From JAPHTQ01 sp050302275 (GTDB lineage Bacteria; Pseudomonadota; Gammaproteobacteria; Thiohalomonadales; Thiohalomonadaceae), in NCBI GenBank assembly GCA_050302275.1, contig JBNLAT010000015.1, positions 1 to 60,776 of the forward strand: 60,776 bases of DNA. The letters run 5' to 3'. The notes beneath the pieces are model-generated. The model was not told where the DNA came from. It worked only from the letters and a program-made list of their open reading frames with translations, and made no database searches. Below are positions 34,600 to 42,715 of the stretch, one piece after another. A program made the position numbers and the translations under genes. The stretch's first letter is position 1. Each line of letters opens with the position of its first letter.

Positions 34600-36045
34600 T
34601 TACCTCCTTGTCAGACCGAATTTTTCTTTGAAGATGATTTCTCCCGCGCCCGTGCGGGCGCTTTTCTGATCTTCCTGTCCTTTGTCTTCCGGGCCAATGC
34701 TCCACTGGATAAAGTATCCATTGGGATAGTGTTCAAACCAGCCATTGAGTAGATGTGTCATCTTATCTAGCCAGCTTTCCCTGCCGAGCTTTGCCAAACT
34801 GAGTTGTCGGAGTTGAAGAAAAGGCTTGTTGGAGAGAACGGAGTCGGTCTGCCAGTCACCATTAATGTTGACATAGCAGCCATCGATAATTCCCACATGT
34901 TTGAGATTCTCATACACGGCGATCACGGGGATTGTTTCTGTCCCGGCGGGAGAGATAAGTGTGAACTCTGAAAGAAGCTTGCCATCATTCGTGCGTGTTG
35001 CTTTGGTATCACTGACAACCCCCTGTATCTCGAGGTATTTCCCTTTGTTGCCTGCTGAGTCATCCAGTAACGATTTGTGGGTAATGTTCCTGCCATCTTC
35101 GATCTTCGACTCAAATGGTAGTTCGCGCGCATCGCTGATTCGTTCTTCAACTTCCTCGTGATCCTCTGGGAGCAGGGCGATTCGTGCTGTGTACATTGAT
35201 AACGTGCCAAGCAATGCCCACTTTCGTGCAACCTTTCCCGCCTCCAGTGCAACAATGCCCAGTTTTCTGGGGCTTACCTTGCCGCCTTTCAGGCGGCGTT
35301 CCAGGCTGGTGCTGAGCATTGCGGCGATTCGTGCCAACTGATCCATTTCGGCTTCCAGCAAATGGAGAATATGGGTTGACTTGGAGAACAGCTGGGATTG
35401 ATCGCCGACGATATAACTGGCATAGACTTCATGGAAGTGGTGCGACAGGGTTCCTGCGTATGTCGCAAGGTACTCCTCGCAAAGATCGATATCGAGACTG
35501 TCCAGAGGCGTGTCATAGCCTTTGAAGTAGTGATTGAAAGTGGCAAGGAAACCACCCCAGTAGCCGTAATTGCCGAGAGCGATGGCGTAAGATACATCTT
35601 TGCCGAAGGCATTGGTCTGTCGTGCACCTACTGAGCCTATAAGTGGTTTTTCGGCATCTTTACTGAATTTTTTCGCTACCTTGTCCAGCAAGTCTGTGGA
35701 TTGCCCCTCGGCCTTGAGATAATCCTCGATTTCCTTGCGCTTGTCGGGATCGTCCAGGGAAGGCAGGAAGCGGTTTATCGCTTCGCCAATGACGTCGAAG
35801 ACGTGGTCGAATGCCGCCGCTTTCTCCGTCAGTAACCTTGCCCGTCCTTTCGCAAGCCCCAGATATGCCGAGAATTCGCCACGCATGGTGAGGCATGCAT
35901 CGACGGCTTCGTTCCATTCTTCATTATCAAAATGCTTTGCCAGGGTTCCCCAGCGTTTGAGGCTTTTCTGCCGTATTGTTCCGAAGGGGTAGGGGGTGGT
36001 GGGTTTGTTCAGTTTGGCGGTGAATTGGGCCTTGTCGATATCCAT
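34600..36045 (-). CDS. Unknown 481-residue protein with helical N-terminus and OB-like C-terminus
   Basis: I do not recognise the family. Residues about 20-330 are largely helical and contain YLGLAKGRARLLTEKAAAF and an LGIVALEAGKVARKWALLGT stretch. The region about 335-425 (KYLEIQGVVSDTKA ... SEFTLISPAG ... YVNINGDWQ) has the strand pattern of an OB fold, which would suit nucleic-acid or oligonucleotide binding. No catalytic motif. First gene of the operon with the Cys-ladder protein and the TGT-like enzyme (3-bp and 37-bp gaps). Confidence 0.6.
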   Translation of the reverse strand: MDIDKAQFTAKLNKPTTPYPFGTIRQKSLKRWGTLAKHFDNEEWNEAVDACLTMRGEFSAYLGLAKGRARLLTEKAAAFDHVFDVIGEAINRFLPSLDDPDKRKEIEDYLKAEGQSTDLLDKVAKKFSKDAEKPLIGSVGARQTNAFGKDVSYAIALGNYGYWGGFLATFNHYFKGYDTPLDSLDIDLCEEYLATYAGTLSHHFHEVYASYIVGDQSQLFSKSTHILHLLEAEMDQLARIAAMLSTSLERRLKGGKVSPRKLGIVALEAGKVARKWALLGTLSMYTARIALLPEDHEEVEERISDARELPFESKIEDGRNITHKSLLDDSAGNKGKYLEIQGVVSDTKATRTNDGKLLSEFTLISPAGTETIPVIAVYENLKHVGIIDGCYVNINGDWQTDSVLSNKPFLQLRQLSLAKLGRESWLDKMTHLLNGWFEHYPNGYFIQWSIGPEDKGQEDQKSARTGAGEIIFKEKFGLTRR

Positions 36046-36311
36046 GTCCTGTCCTCACTAGATCCGTGTGCCTGATTCGTTTGTTGCCTGGATTTTTTCG
36101 TGTTTGCGACTGAGCGGCGTGTCATGGCAAATACATATGACTTTTATGGTTATAGCACCTATTCACAGAAATGCACGGACGGGATCACTTCTATTCCATC
36201 TGCAAGAAGGTGGAGACACGCTGATATAACTGGAATTGTGGCAGGTTAGTCCTCAATAGAACCAGAAAATTGAGTTAGAATCATAATAAGTAAGTTCAGT
36301 AGCAAAACATT

Positions 36312-38522
36312 ATGGTCTATGTGGAAAATCAGCTTCCGCCACTGTCCCATGATCATGAGGACAGCAAGGCGATTTGGCTTGCCACTATCTCCGAAGGACG
36401 AACCGAGGAGGAGGTGGCGCTGATTAGTGGCGCCCTGAATATTGCCGAGCAGGCACACCAGAAGCAGGTGCGTGCCTCGGGCGAACCCTACCTGAACCAT
36501 GCCATGGCGGTCGCAGATATTGTTGCCAGTCTGCGCCTGGACCATGAGAGCATTGCCGCGGCAATCCTTCACGATGTGGTGGAGGATACCGATGTCACCC
36601 TGGAGCAGATCAAGGAGACCTGTTCTCCCGAGGTGGCCCATCTGGTGGGTGGTGTCACCAAGATGAGCAGCATCGGTGATTATCAGCGACTGCGCGAAGG
36701 CAGCGGCGAACAGATCCGCGCTGAAAGTCTGCGCAAATTGCTGCTGGCGATGGCGGAAGATGTGCGGGTGGTGATGATTAAACTCTCCGATCGCCTGCAC
36801 AACATGCGCACCCTCAAGTATCTCACCGAAGAGAAGCAGCGGCGCATCGCCCGCGAAACCATGGACATCTACGCACCACTGGCCAACCGTCTTGGTATCT
36901 GGCACATCAAGTGGGAGCTGGAAGACTTGGCATTCCGCTATCTTGATCCGGCCACCTACAAACAGGTGGCCAAGTTTCTTGATGAACGCCGTGTCGATCG
37001 ACAGAAGTATATCGACAAGGTGATCGCGACCCTCGAAGACGAACTCGCCGCGGTCGGGGTTAAGGCAGACATCAAGGGGCGGCCCAAACACATCTTCAGT
37101 ATCTGGAAAAAGATGAAGGCCAAGGGCCTGAGCTTCCACGATCTCTACGATGTGCGCGCGGTTCGCGTGCTGGTCGATTCTGTTGCCGACTGTTATCACG
37201 TATTGGGTGTGGTGCACGGGCTCTGGCCACACATTCCCAAAGAGTTCGACGATTACATCGCCACGCCTAAAGAGAACAACTACCAGTCGATCCACACCGC
37301 GGTCGTCGGCCCCGGCGGTAAAACGTTGGAGGTGCAGATACGTACCTACGAGATGGACAAACATGCGGAGCTGGGTGTCGCGGCGCACTGGCGTTATAAA
37401 GAAGGCGGCAAACACGATAAGGGTTTCGAGCAGAAGATCGCCTGGCTCCGACAGCTGCTCGACTGGCAGGCGGAAGAGGCCAATGCGGGCGACTTTATCG
37501 ATCGCTTCAAGTCAGAGGTCTTTCAGGATCGCGTCTACGTCATGACACCCCGAGGTGAAGTCTTCGATCTACCGCAGGGCGGAACGCCACTCGACTTCGC
37601 CTATTACGTGCACACCGAAGTCGGAAACCGTTGTCGTGGCGCCAAGATTAACGGTCGTATCGTGCCACTGACCTACGAGCTGAAATCCGGTGAGCAGGTC
37701 GAGATCCTCACTACCCGTCAGGGCGGCCCCAGTCGTGACTGGCTTAACCCGCATCTCGGTTACCTGAAAACCTCGCGTGCTCGCGCCAAGGTGCGAACCT
37801 GGTTCAAGCAACAGGATCAGGGACAGAATCTGGTTGATGGTAAGTCCCTTCTGGATCGGGAATTACAACGTCTCGGTGTCGGTTCGCTGGATCACGAAAA
37901 GCTACGTAACCACTTCCACATGCAGAATGAGGAAGAGATGTTGATCGCCATCGGTCGCGGCGATATCAACCCGGCGCAAATCGCCAGCGCAGTGCACCGC
38001 CTTACTGCGCCGGCGAAGAAGGCTGAGGCGCCCACGCATCATGCCGATCACAAACGTGAGTCACGCATCGCTGAAGGCATCACGATACGTGGTGTCGGTA
38101 ATCTATTAACCAATCTGGCCCGTTGCTGCAAACCGGCACCGGGCGATCCGATCATCGGATTTATTACCCAGGGTCGTGGCGTCAGCATTCATCGACGCGA
38201 TTGCAAAAACGTGCTCAACCTGCCGGAAAATAAATTGCAACGTTTGATCGATGTCGAGTGGGGTGGCTTTGGCGAAGAGAAGACCTATCCGGTCGATGTC
38301 GAGATCGAGGCCATCGATCGACAGGGGCTGTTGATCGATATCTACACGGTGTTGAATAACGAAAAGATTAATATGCTCTCAACTAACACTTTGAGCGATA
38401 AACGTACCAATAGCGCGCGCATTGAAATGACGCTGGAGATCGCCGATACCAGCCAGCTAAGCCGGGTGCTCAGCCGGATCAATCAGGTCCACAATGTGGT
38501 ATCGGTAAAACGGAAGTTGTAA
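36312..38522 (+). CDS. spoT: Bifunctional (p)ppGpp synthetase/hydrolase
   Basis: A 736-residue RelA/SpoT protein controlling the stringent response. The HD hydrolase domain is intact (HDVVEDTD near 87, LSDRLHNMRTL near 160). The synthetase domain (GRPKHIFSIWKKM, YDVRAVRVLV, PKENNYQSIHTAV) follows, then TGS, and a C-terminal ACT domain (VDVEIEAIDRQGLLIDIYTV). An intact HD site indicates SpoT-type hydrolysis. The gene is not preceded by gmk/rpoZ as in many relatives, and follows the divergent TGT-like operon. Confidence 0.93.
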   Translation: MVYVENQLPPLSHDHEDSKAIWLATISEGRTEEEVALISGALNIAEQAHQKQVRASGEPYLNHAMAVADIVASLRLDHESIAAAILHDVVEDTDVTLEQIKETCSPEVAHLVGGVTKMSSIGDYQRLREGSGEQIRAESLRKLLLAMAEDVRVVMIKLSDRLHNMRTLKYLTEEKQRRIARETMDIYAPLANRLGIWHIKWELEDLAFRYLDPATYKQVAKFLDERRVDRQKYIDKVIATLEDELAAVGVKADIKGRPKHIFSIWKKMKAKGLSFHDLYDVRAVRVLVDSVADCYHVLGVVHGLWPHIPKEFDDYIATPKENNYQSIHTAVVGPGGKTLEVQIRTYEMDKHAELGVAAHWRYKEGGKHDKGFEQKIAWLRQLLDWQAEEANAGDFIDRFKSEVFQDRVYVMTPRGEVFDLPQGGTPLDFAYYVHTEVGNRCRGAKINGRIVPLTYELKSGEQVEILTTRQGGPSRDWLNPHLGYLKTSRARAKVRTWFKQQDQGQNLVDGKSLLDRELQRLGVGSLDHEKLRNHFHMQNEEEMLIAIGRGDINPAQIASAVHRLTAPAKKAEAPTHHADHKRESRIAEGITIRGVGNLLTNLARCCKPAPGDPIIGFITQGRGVSIHRRDCKNVLNLPENKLQRLIDVEWGGFGEEKTYPVDVEIEAIDRQGLLIDIYTVLNNEKINMLSTNTLSDKRTNSARIEMTLEIADTSQLSRVLSRINQVHNVVSVKRKL

Positions 38523-38525
38523 AAC

Positions 38526-39818
38526 TCAGGAAGCGAGTAGCGGCGACCAGTCGCTATCGTGACTGCTGGCGATTTGCCACAGCTCGTTCAGTTCTTCATC
38601 CACCAATGTCACAATATCTTTGTCGATCTTGCCATTGGCAACCAGCTCCTTGAGGTAGTCAATGGTTTGCTCGCTGGTCAGGGCCTTGCGATAGGGACGG
38701 TCCTGCGCCAATGCCTGGAAGATATCGGCAACGGCGATAATGCGTGCCTCGAGATCCAGTTCCGTCTCTTCATGGTGAAACGGATAACCATCGCCAAGCA
38801 GGGTTTCATGGTGATTGCCCGCCCACTGTGCGATACGTTCAAATCCTTTAATGCGATTGAGTATGCGGAACGACTCATAACTGTGGCGATGCATGATCGC
38901 CGACTCTTCCGCATCCAGTGGTCCCTGCTTCTCCAGAATCTCGTCAGGTACGCCAAGTTTACCCAGGTCGTGTAGCAGTCCGGCCAGTTCGATCTCCTGT
39001 ACCCGTGGCAAGGGGAGGTCGAGCATTTCCGCCAGTCGTTTTGAAACGCGGGAGACGCCTACAGAGTGATCATAGGTAAATGAACTTTTGGCATCGACGA
39101 TGTGAGCGAAGATAGAGGCCAGTTTACGGACATCATCGTAGCGACTTAGCTGTGTTGCACGATCATGCTGCATCTTCGCCATAAAGTCGGCCAGGTGCAG
39201 CGGCTCCATGGTGAGCCAGAAGGCGTCGTTGTCGGAGACCAGCAGAAAGGCTTCAACCAGATGTGGGGCAAAGTGCTCACCCGCGGCCATCGTGATACGT
39301 TCACGAATGACATCGCCCATGTGATAGGGCGCTATATTGGGGTCGTTTTTCAACTGTGCCTGCAGCGCGTCGACCCGATCCACCATATAGATAAGATTGG
39401 CTGCCTCAAGAACATGCCTTGGCAACTCACTTTGTTGCAGGACATTCCAGTGGGTATGGTGGTGACGGATGATTGGCGCCAGATAGGCGAGCGGAGGAAA
39501 ACTTTTTATGTAGTACTCACCGAGCACACAGTGCAATTCCGACCCTTCCCAGTCCATCTCAGCGACCAGTTTTTTATGCATTACACTGGAAGAGACGCCG
39601 CAGTCATGCAGCAGCGCCGCATGGAAGATGTCGTCAACAGCCTGATTGTCCCAGCCCAGCTCATGTGCAACGTTGGTCGCCATATAGGCAACACGCTCGC
39701 CATGCTGGTGTTCATCGATACCGACCAGGCTTAGCGCCTCGGCCAGGGCGATTACCGCCTGACGCAGATCGACGTTCAGCAGGCTGTGATCCAGTAGTGA
39801 CTGTTTGTGGCTATTCAT
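38526..39818 (-). CDS. Double-HD protein with C-terminal HD-GYP domain
   Basis: A 430-residue cytoplasmic protein. An N-terminal HD domain (HGERVAYMA, then HAALLHDCG) and a C-terminal HD-GYP domain (HSVGVSRVSKRLAE, AGLLHDLGKLGVPDE, GNHHETLLGDGYPF, VADIFQALAQDRPYR) are separated by a helical linker. HD-GYP domains hydrolyse c-di-GMP. The motif here is GDGYP, i.e. with the GYP triad present. No sensor or transmembrane region. The gene is convergent with spoT with a 3-bp gap. Confidence 0.85.
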   Translation of the reverse strand: MNSHKQSLLDHSLLNVDLRQAVIALAEALSLVGIDEHQHGERVAYMATNVAHELGWDNQAVDDIFHAALLHDCGVSSSVMHKKLVAEMDWEGSELHCVLGEYYIKSFPPLAYLAPIIRHHHTHWNVLQQSELPRHVLEAANLIYMVDRVDALQAQLKNDPNIAPYHMGDVIRERITMAAGEHFAPHLVEAFLLVSDNDAFWLTMEPLHLADFMAKMQHDRATQLSRYDDVRKLASIFAHIVDAKSSFTYDHSVGVSRVSKRLAEMLDLPLPRVQEIELAGLLHDLGKLGVPDEILEKQGPLDAEESAIMHRHSYESFRILNRIKGFERIAQWAGNHHETLLGDGYPFHHEETELDLEARIIAVADIFQALAQDRPYRKALTSEQTIDYLKELVANGKIDKDIVTLVDEELNELWQIASSHDSDWSPLLAS

Positions 39819-39924
39819 GGTGTTCTCATTGTTATGGGGCCATTTATAACATTTTTAACCCCGTGAACACAGAGTGATGTTAGCCCCGCCCGTCGGAACA
39901 ACTGAACGCGGTATACTCTGTAGT

Positions 39925-40638
39925 ATGAAATACGATCCTGAACTCTCCCCTGCACGATTACTGCGACGCTATAAACGTTTTCTTGCCGATGTCGAGTTGC
40001 CCAATGGTGAGGTCATCACCGTGCATACTCCCAATACCGGTGCAATGACCGGTTGTGCCGAGCCGGGTAGCCGCGTCTTTTTACGCGATGTTTATAATCC
40101 CAAGCGCAAGTATCGTTACAGTTGGGAGATGACCGAGAACCTTCAAGGGGTGATGGTGGGTGTGCATACCGGAATTACGAATGCACTGGTGAAAGAGGGA
40201 ATTGAATCCGGCATGATCGGGGAGTTGCAGGGATATCGCACTATTCGCCAGGAGGTGAAATATGGCGAGGAGAACAGCCGAATCGATCTGCTACTGCAGC
40301 AACACGCCGATGGGCGTGACTGTTACGTCGAAATCAAGAATGTGACTACCTGCGATGATGATGGCTACGGTTATTTTCCTGACGCGGTGAGTGTGCGTGC
40401 AACGAAACATCTGCGGGAGTTGATGGCGGTGGTCGGCAAGGGTGGCCGGGCGGCGATCTTCTTCTGTGTGCAGCGTGGGGATGTGCAACGCGTGCGCCCG
40501 GCAGATGAGATCGACCCGCTCTACGGTCAGACGTTGCGTCAGGCGCTGGCGGCCGGGGTGGAGGCGCTGGCCTACCGGGCAAAGGTGTCGCCGGGTGAAG
40601 TGGTTCTCGAAACTGCTGTACCGGTCATCTGCCCATAG
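39925..40638 (+). CDS. sfsA: SfsA family protein
   Basis: A 237-residue DNA-binding/nuclease-fold protein. Motifs: RYKRFLADVELPNGE, VHTPNTGAMTGC, SRIDLLL and the PD-(D/E)xK-like CYVEIKNVT. The name comes from a sugar fermentation phenotype in E. coli. The molecular role is unclear. The reading frame extends 17 codons upstream, but MKYDPELSP at 39925 is the natural start. It stands alone upstream of the lipoprotein exporter genes. Confidence 0.88.
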   Translation: MKYDPELSPARLLRRYKRFLADVELPNGEVITVHTPNTGAMTGCAEPGSRVFLRDVYNPKRKYRYSWEMTENLQGVMVGVHTGITNALVKEGIESGMIGELQGYRTIRQEVKYGEENSRIDLLLQQHADGRDCYVEIKNVTTCDDDGYGYFPDAVSVRATKHLRELMAVVGKGGRAAIFFCVQRGDVQRVRPADEIDPLYGQTLRQALAAGVEALAYRAKVSPGEVVLETAVPVICP

Positions 40639-40666
40639 CGGGTCTTTTATGGTTTAATGCTGCGCC

Positions 40667-41914
40667 ATGTACCTGCCACTTCCCCTGTTCATCGGTTTGC
40701 GCTACACACGCGCCAAGCGCCGAAACCATTTTATCTCCTTCATCTCGATGACCTCGATGTTGGGTATTGCCCTGGGTGTGGCGGCCCTGATCACGGTGTT
40801 ATCGGTGATGAACGGTTTTCACACTGAACTGCGACAGCGCATTCTCGGTATGACCTCCCATGCCACCATTAGTGGATTCAGCGAACCGCTGCGCCACTGG
40901 CAGGAGTTGGCGGCAATTGCCGATACCCATCCAGATGTGGTGGGTAGCGCCCCCTATATCCAGAAAGAGGGAATGCTGGTCTACGGTCAGCGGGTCAACG
41001 GCGGCATTTTCCGCGGCATCCTGCCCGATGAAGAGCCCAGGGTATCCAGTGTCGGCTCGAAAATGGAGCAGGGCAGTCTGGATGATCTGAAAGCGGGTTC
41101 TTACAACATCATCCTGGGTATCGATCTGGCTCGTAGTCTCGGCGTGATCACCGGTGACAAGGTCACTCTGGTGGCCCCCACCGCCAACGTCTCGCCCGCG
41201 GGACTGATGCCACGGCTTAAGCGTTTCACCGTCAGCGGTATCTTTAACGTCGGCATGTATGAATACGACAGCGCGATGGCGCTGATGCATCTGGACGATG
41301 CGCGTAAACTGTTCCGTATGGAAGGCGAGGTTTCCGGGTTACGGCTAAAGGTCGACGACCTGTTTATGGCGCCAAAGATTAGCCGTGAACTGGCGGAGAT
41401 GGTGCCGGGGATCTACAGTGTACGCGACTGGACCCAGTACCACGCCAATTTCTTTCGTGCCGTCGCCACAGAGAAGCGGGTGATGTTTATTATCCTGCTA
41501 TTGGTGGTGGCCGTAGCCGCCTTTAATATCGTCTCCACCCTGGTGATGCTGGTGACCGACAAGACCACCGATATCGCTATCCTGCGCACTCTGGGTGCCA
41601 GCCCACGCACTGTGATGTGGGTGTTTATGGTGCAGGGGACCTTGATCGGTTTTATCGGCACCTTGCTCGGATTATTCGGCGGCGTTTCGTTGGCATTGAA
41701 TGTCGAAACGGTGGTTTCATTTATTGAAAATTTGTTCCACGTACAATTTCTGCCTGCCGATGTTTACTACATCAGCGACCTGACTGGCGAACTGCATCTC
41801 AGCGACGTAGTGCAGATTACCGGGGCTTCGTTCCTGCTTAGTATCCTTGCCACTATCTACCCGGCAATACGTGCTGCCAACACCCAGCCTGCGGAGTCGT
41901 TGCGATATGAATAA
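40667..41914 (+). CDS. lolC: Lipoprotein-releasing ABC transporter permease (LolC/LolE/LolF type)
   Basis: A 415-residue permease: a first transmembrane helix (about 25-47), a large periplasmic MacB-like domain, then three helices (about 272-295, 318-340, 375-398). RYTRAKRRNHFISFISMTSM at the N-terminus is family-typical. It extracts mature lipoproteins from the inner membrane for LolA. Only one permease gene accompanies lolD: the gene after lolD is a c-di-GMP protein. The transporter may therefore be a LolF-type homodimer, or lolE may be elsewhere. The symbol is provisional. The stop overlaps the lolD start by 8 bp. Confidence 0.88.
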   Translation: MYLPLPLFIGLRYTRAKRRNHFISFISMTSMLGIALGVAALITVLSVMNGFHTELRQRILGMTSHATISGFSEPLRHWQELAAIADTHPDVVGSAPYIQKEGMLVYGQRVNGGIFRGILPDEEPRVSSVGSKMEQGSLDDLKAGSYNIILGIDLARSLGVITGDKVTLVAPTANVSPAGLMPRLKRFTVSGIFNVGMYEYDSAMALMHLDDARKLFRMEGEVSGLRLKVDDLFMAPKISRELAEMVPGIYSVRDWTQYHANFFRAVATEKRVMFIILLLVVAVAAFNIVSTLVMLVTDKTTDIAILRTLGASPRTVMWVFMVQGTLIGFIGTLLGLFGGVSLALNVETVVSFIENLFHVQFLPADVYYISDLTGELHLSDVVQITGASFLLSILATIYPAIRAANTQPAESLRYE

Positions 41915-42590
41915 CGAAAGCCGCACGGTATTGGCATGTCGTGATCTGCACAAGCGTTTCGAGCAGGGACCGCTGCATGTCGATGTGTTGAACGGGGTCA
42001 ATCTGCAGATCGATAAGGGTGAGCGAATTGCCATCGTCGGTGCTTCGGGATCAGGTAAAAGTACTCTGCTGCATCTGCTGGGGGGGCTTGATACACCCAC
42101 TTCAGGAGAGGTTTTCGTTGGTGGCGAGGCGATCTCTGGACTGGATGAGACTGCTCGTGGGGTGCTGCGCAACCAGTCACTCGGATTCGTTTACCAGTTC
42201 CACCACCTGTTGCCTGAATTTACTGCATTGGAAAATGTGGCGATGCCATTACTGATTCGCGGTGTCAAACCTGTCGATGCCCAAACCGAGGCCAACGCTA
42301 TTCTGGAACGCGTCGGACTGGGAAAGCGGGTGCTGCACAAACCCGGCGAGTTATCGGGTGGTGAGCGACAGCGTGCCGCTATTGCCCGGGCTATGGTCAG
42401 TAAACCCCGTTGCATCCTTGCCGATGAGCCGACGGGCAATCTGGATCAGCGTACCGCTGATCAGGTCTACGCCATGATGCTGGAGCTGAATCAGGAGTTC
42501 GGTACCAGTCTGGTGGTAGTGACTCACGATCAGGGGCTGGCTGAGCGTATGGATCGTGTCTTACAGATGAGTGACGGCAAGCTGGGCTGA
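41907..42590 (+). CDS. lolD: Lipoprotein-releasing ABC transporter ATPase
   Basis: A 227-residue ATPase of the Lol exporter. Walker A GASGSGKST, signature LSGGERQR, Walker B RCILADEPTGN, and the H-loop VVVTHD. ATG at 41907 (MNNESR) lies inside the end of the permease gene. An upstream frame start at 41847 would overlap more and has no homology support. Works with the permease at 40667. Confidence 0.93.
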   Translation: MNNESRTVLACRDLHKRFEQGPLHVDVLNGVNLQIDKGERIAIVGASGSGKSTLLHLLGGLDTPTSGEVFVGGEAISGLDETARGVLRNQSLGFVYQFHHLLPEFTALENVAMPLLIRGVKPVDAQTEANAILERVGLGKRVLHKPGELSGGERQRAAIARAMVSKPRCILADEPTGNLDQRTADQVYAMMLELNQEFGTSLVVVTHDQGLAERMDRVLQMSDGKLG

Positions 42591-42715
42591 CGTCCCCGAC
42601 CTTCCTTTACCCGCCCCACACCTCCGCTGCGGCGAACTAAATCTTTCGCTGTCATAGGCTATGCTTTAGCTGGAACTCCGAATAACCACACAAACAGCAA
42701 TATTGGTGCAGCAGC

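Noticed and set aside
34276..34752. Cys-rich plus-strand reading frame opposite the Cys-ladder gene
   Set aside because: The minus-strand gene has the strong ribosome site, operon context and regular cysteine spacing. The plus strand has none.
32817..36045. A complete Dpd DNA-modification system
   Set aside because: Only a TGT-like gene is present. No preQ0 pathway, helicase or other Dpd proteins are in the window.
36246..37415. Long antisense reading frame over spoT (389 codons)
   Set aside because: Same reason: it overlaps a clear SpoT gene on the other strand and encodes no known motif.
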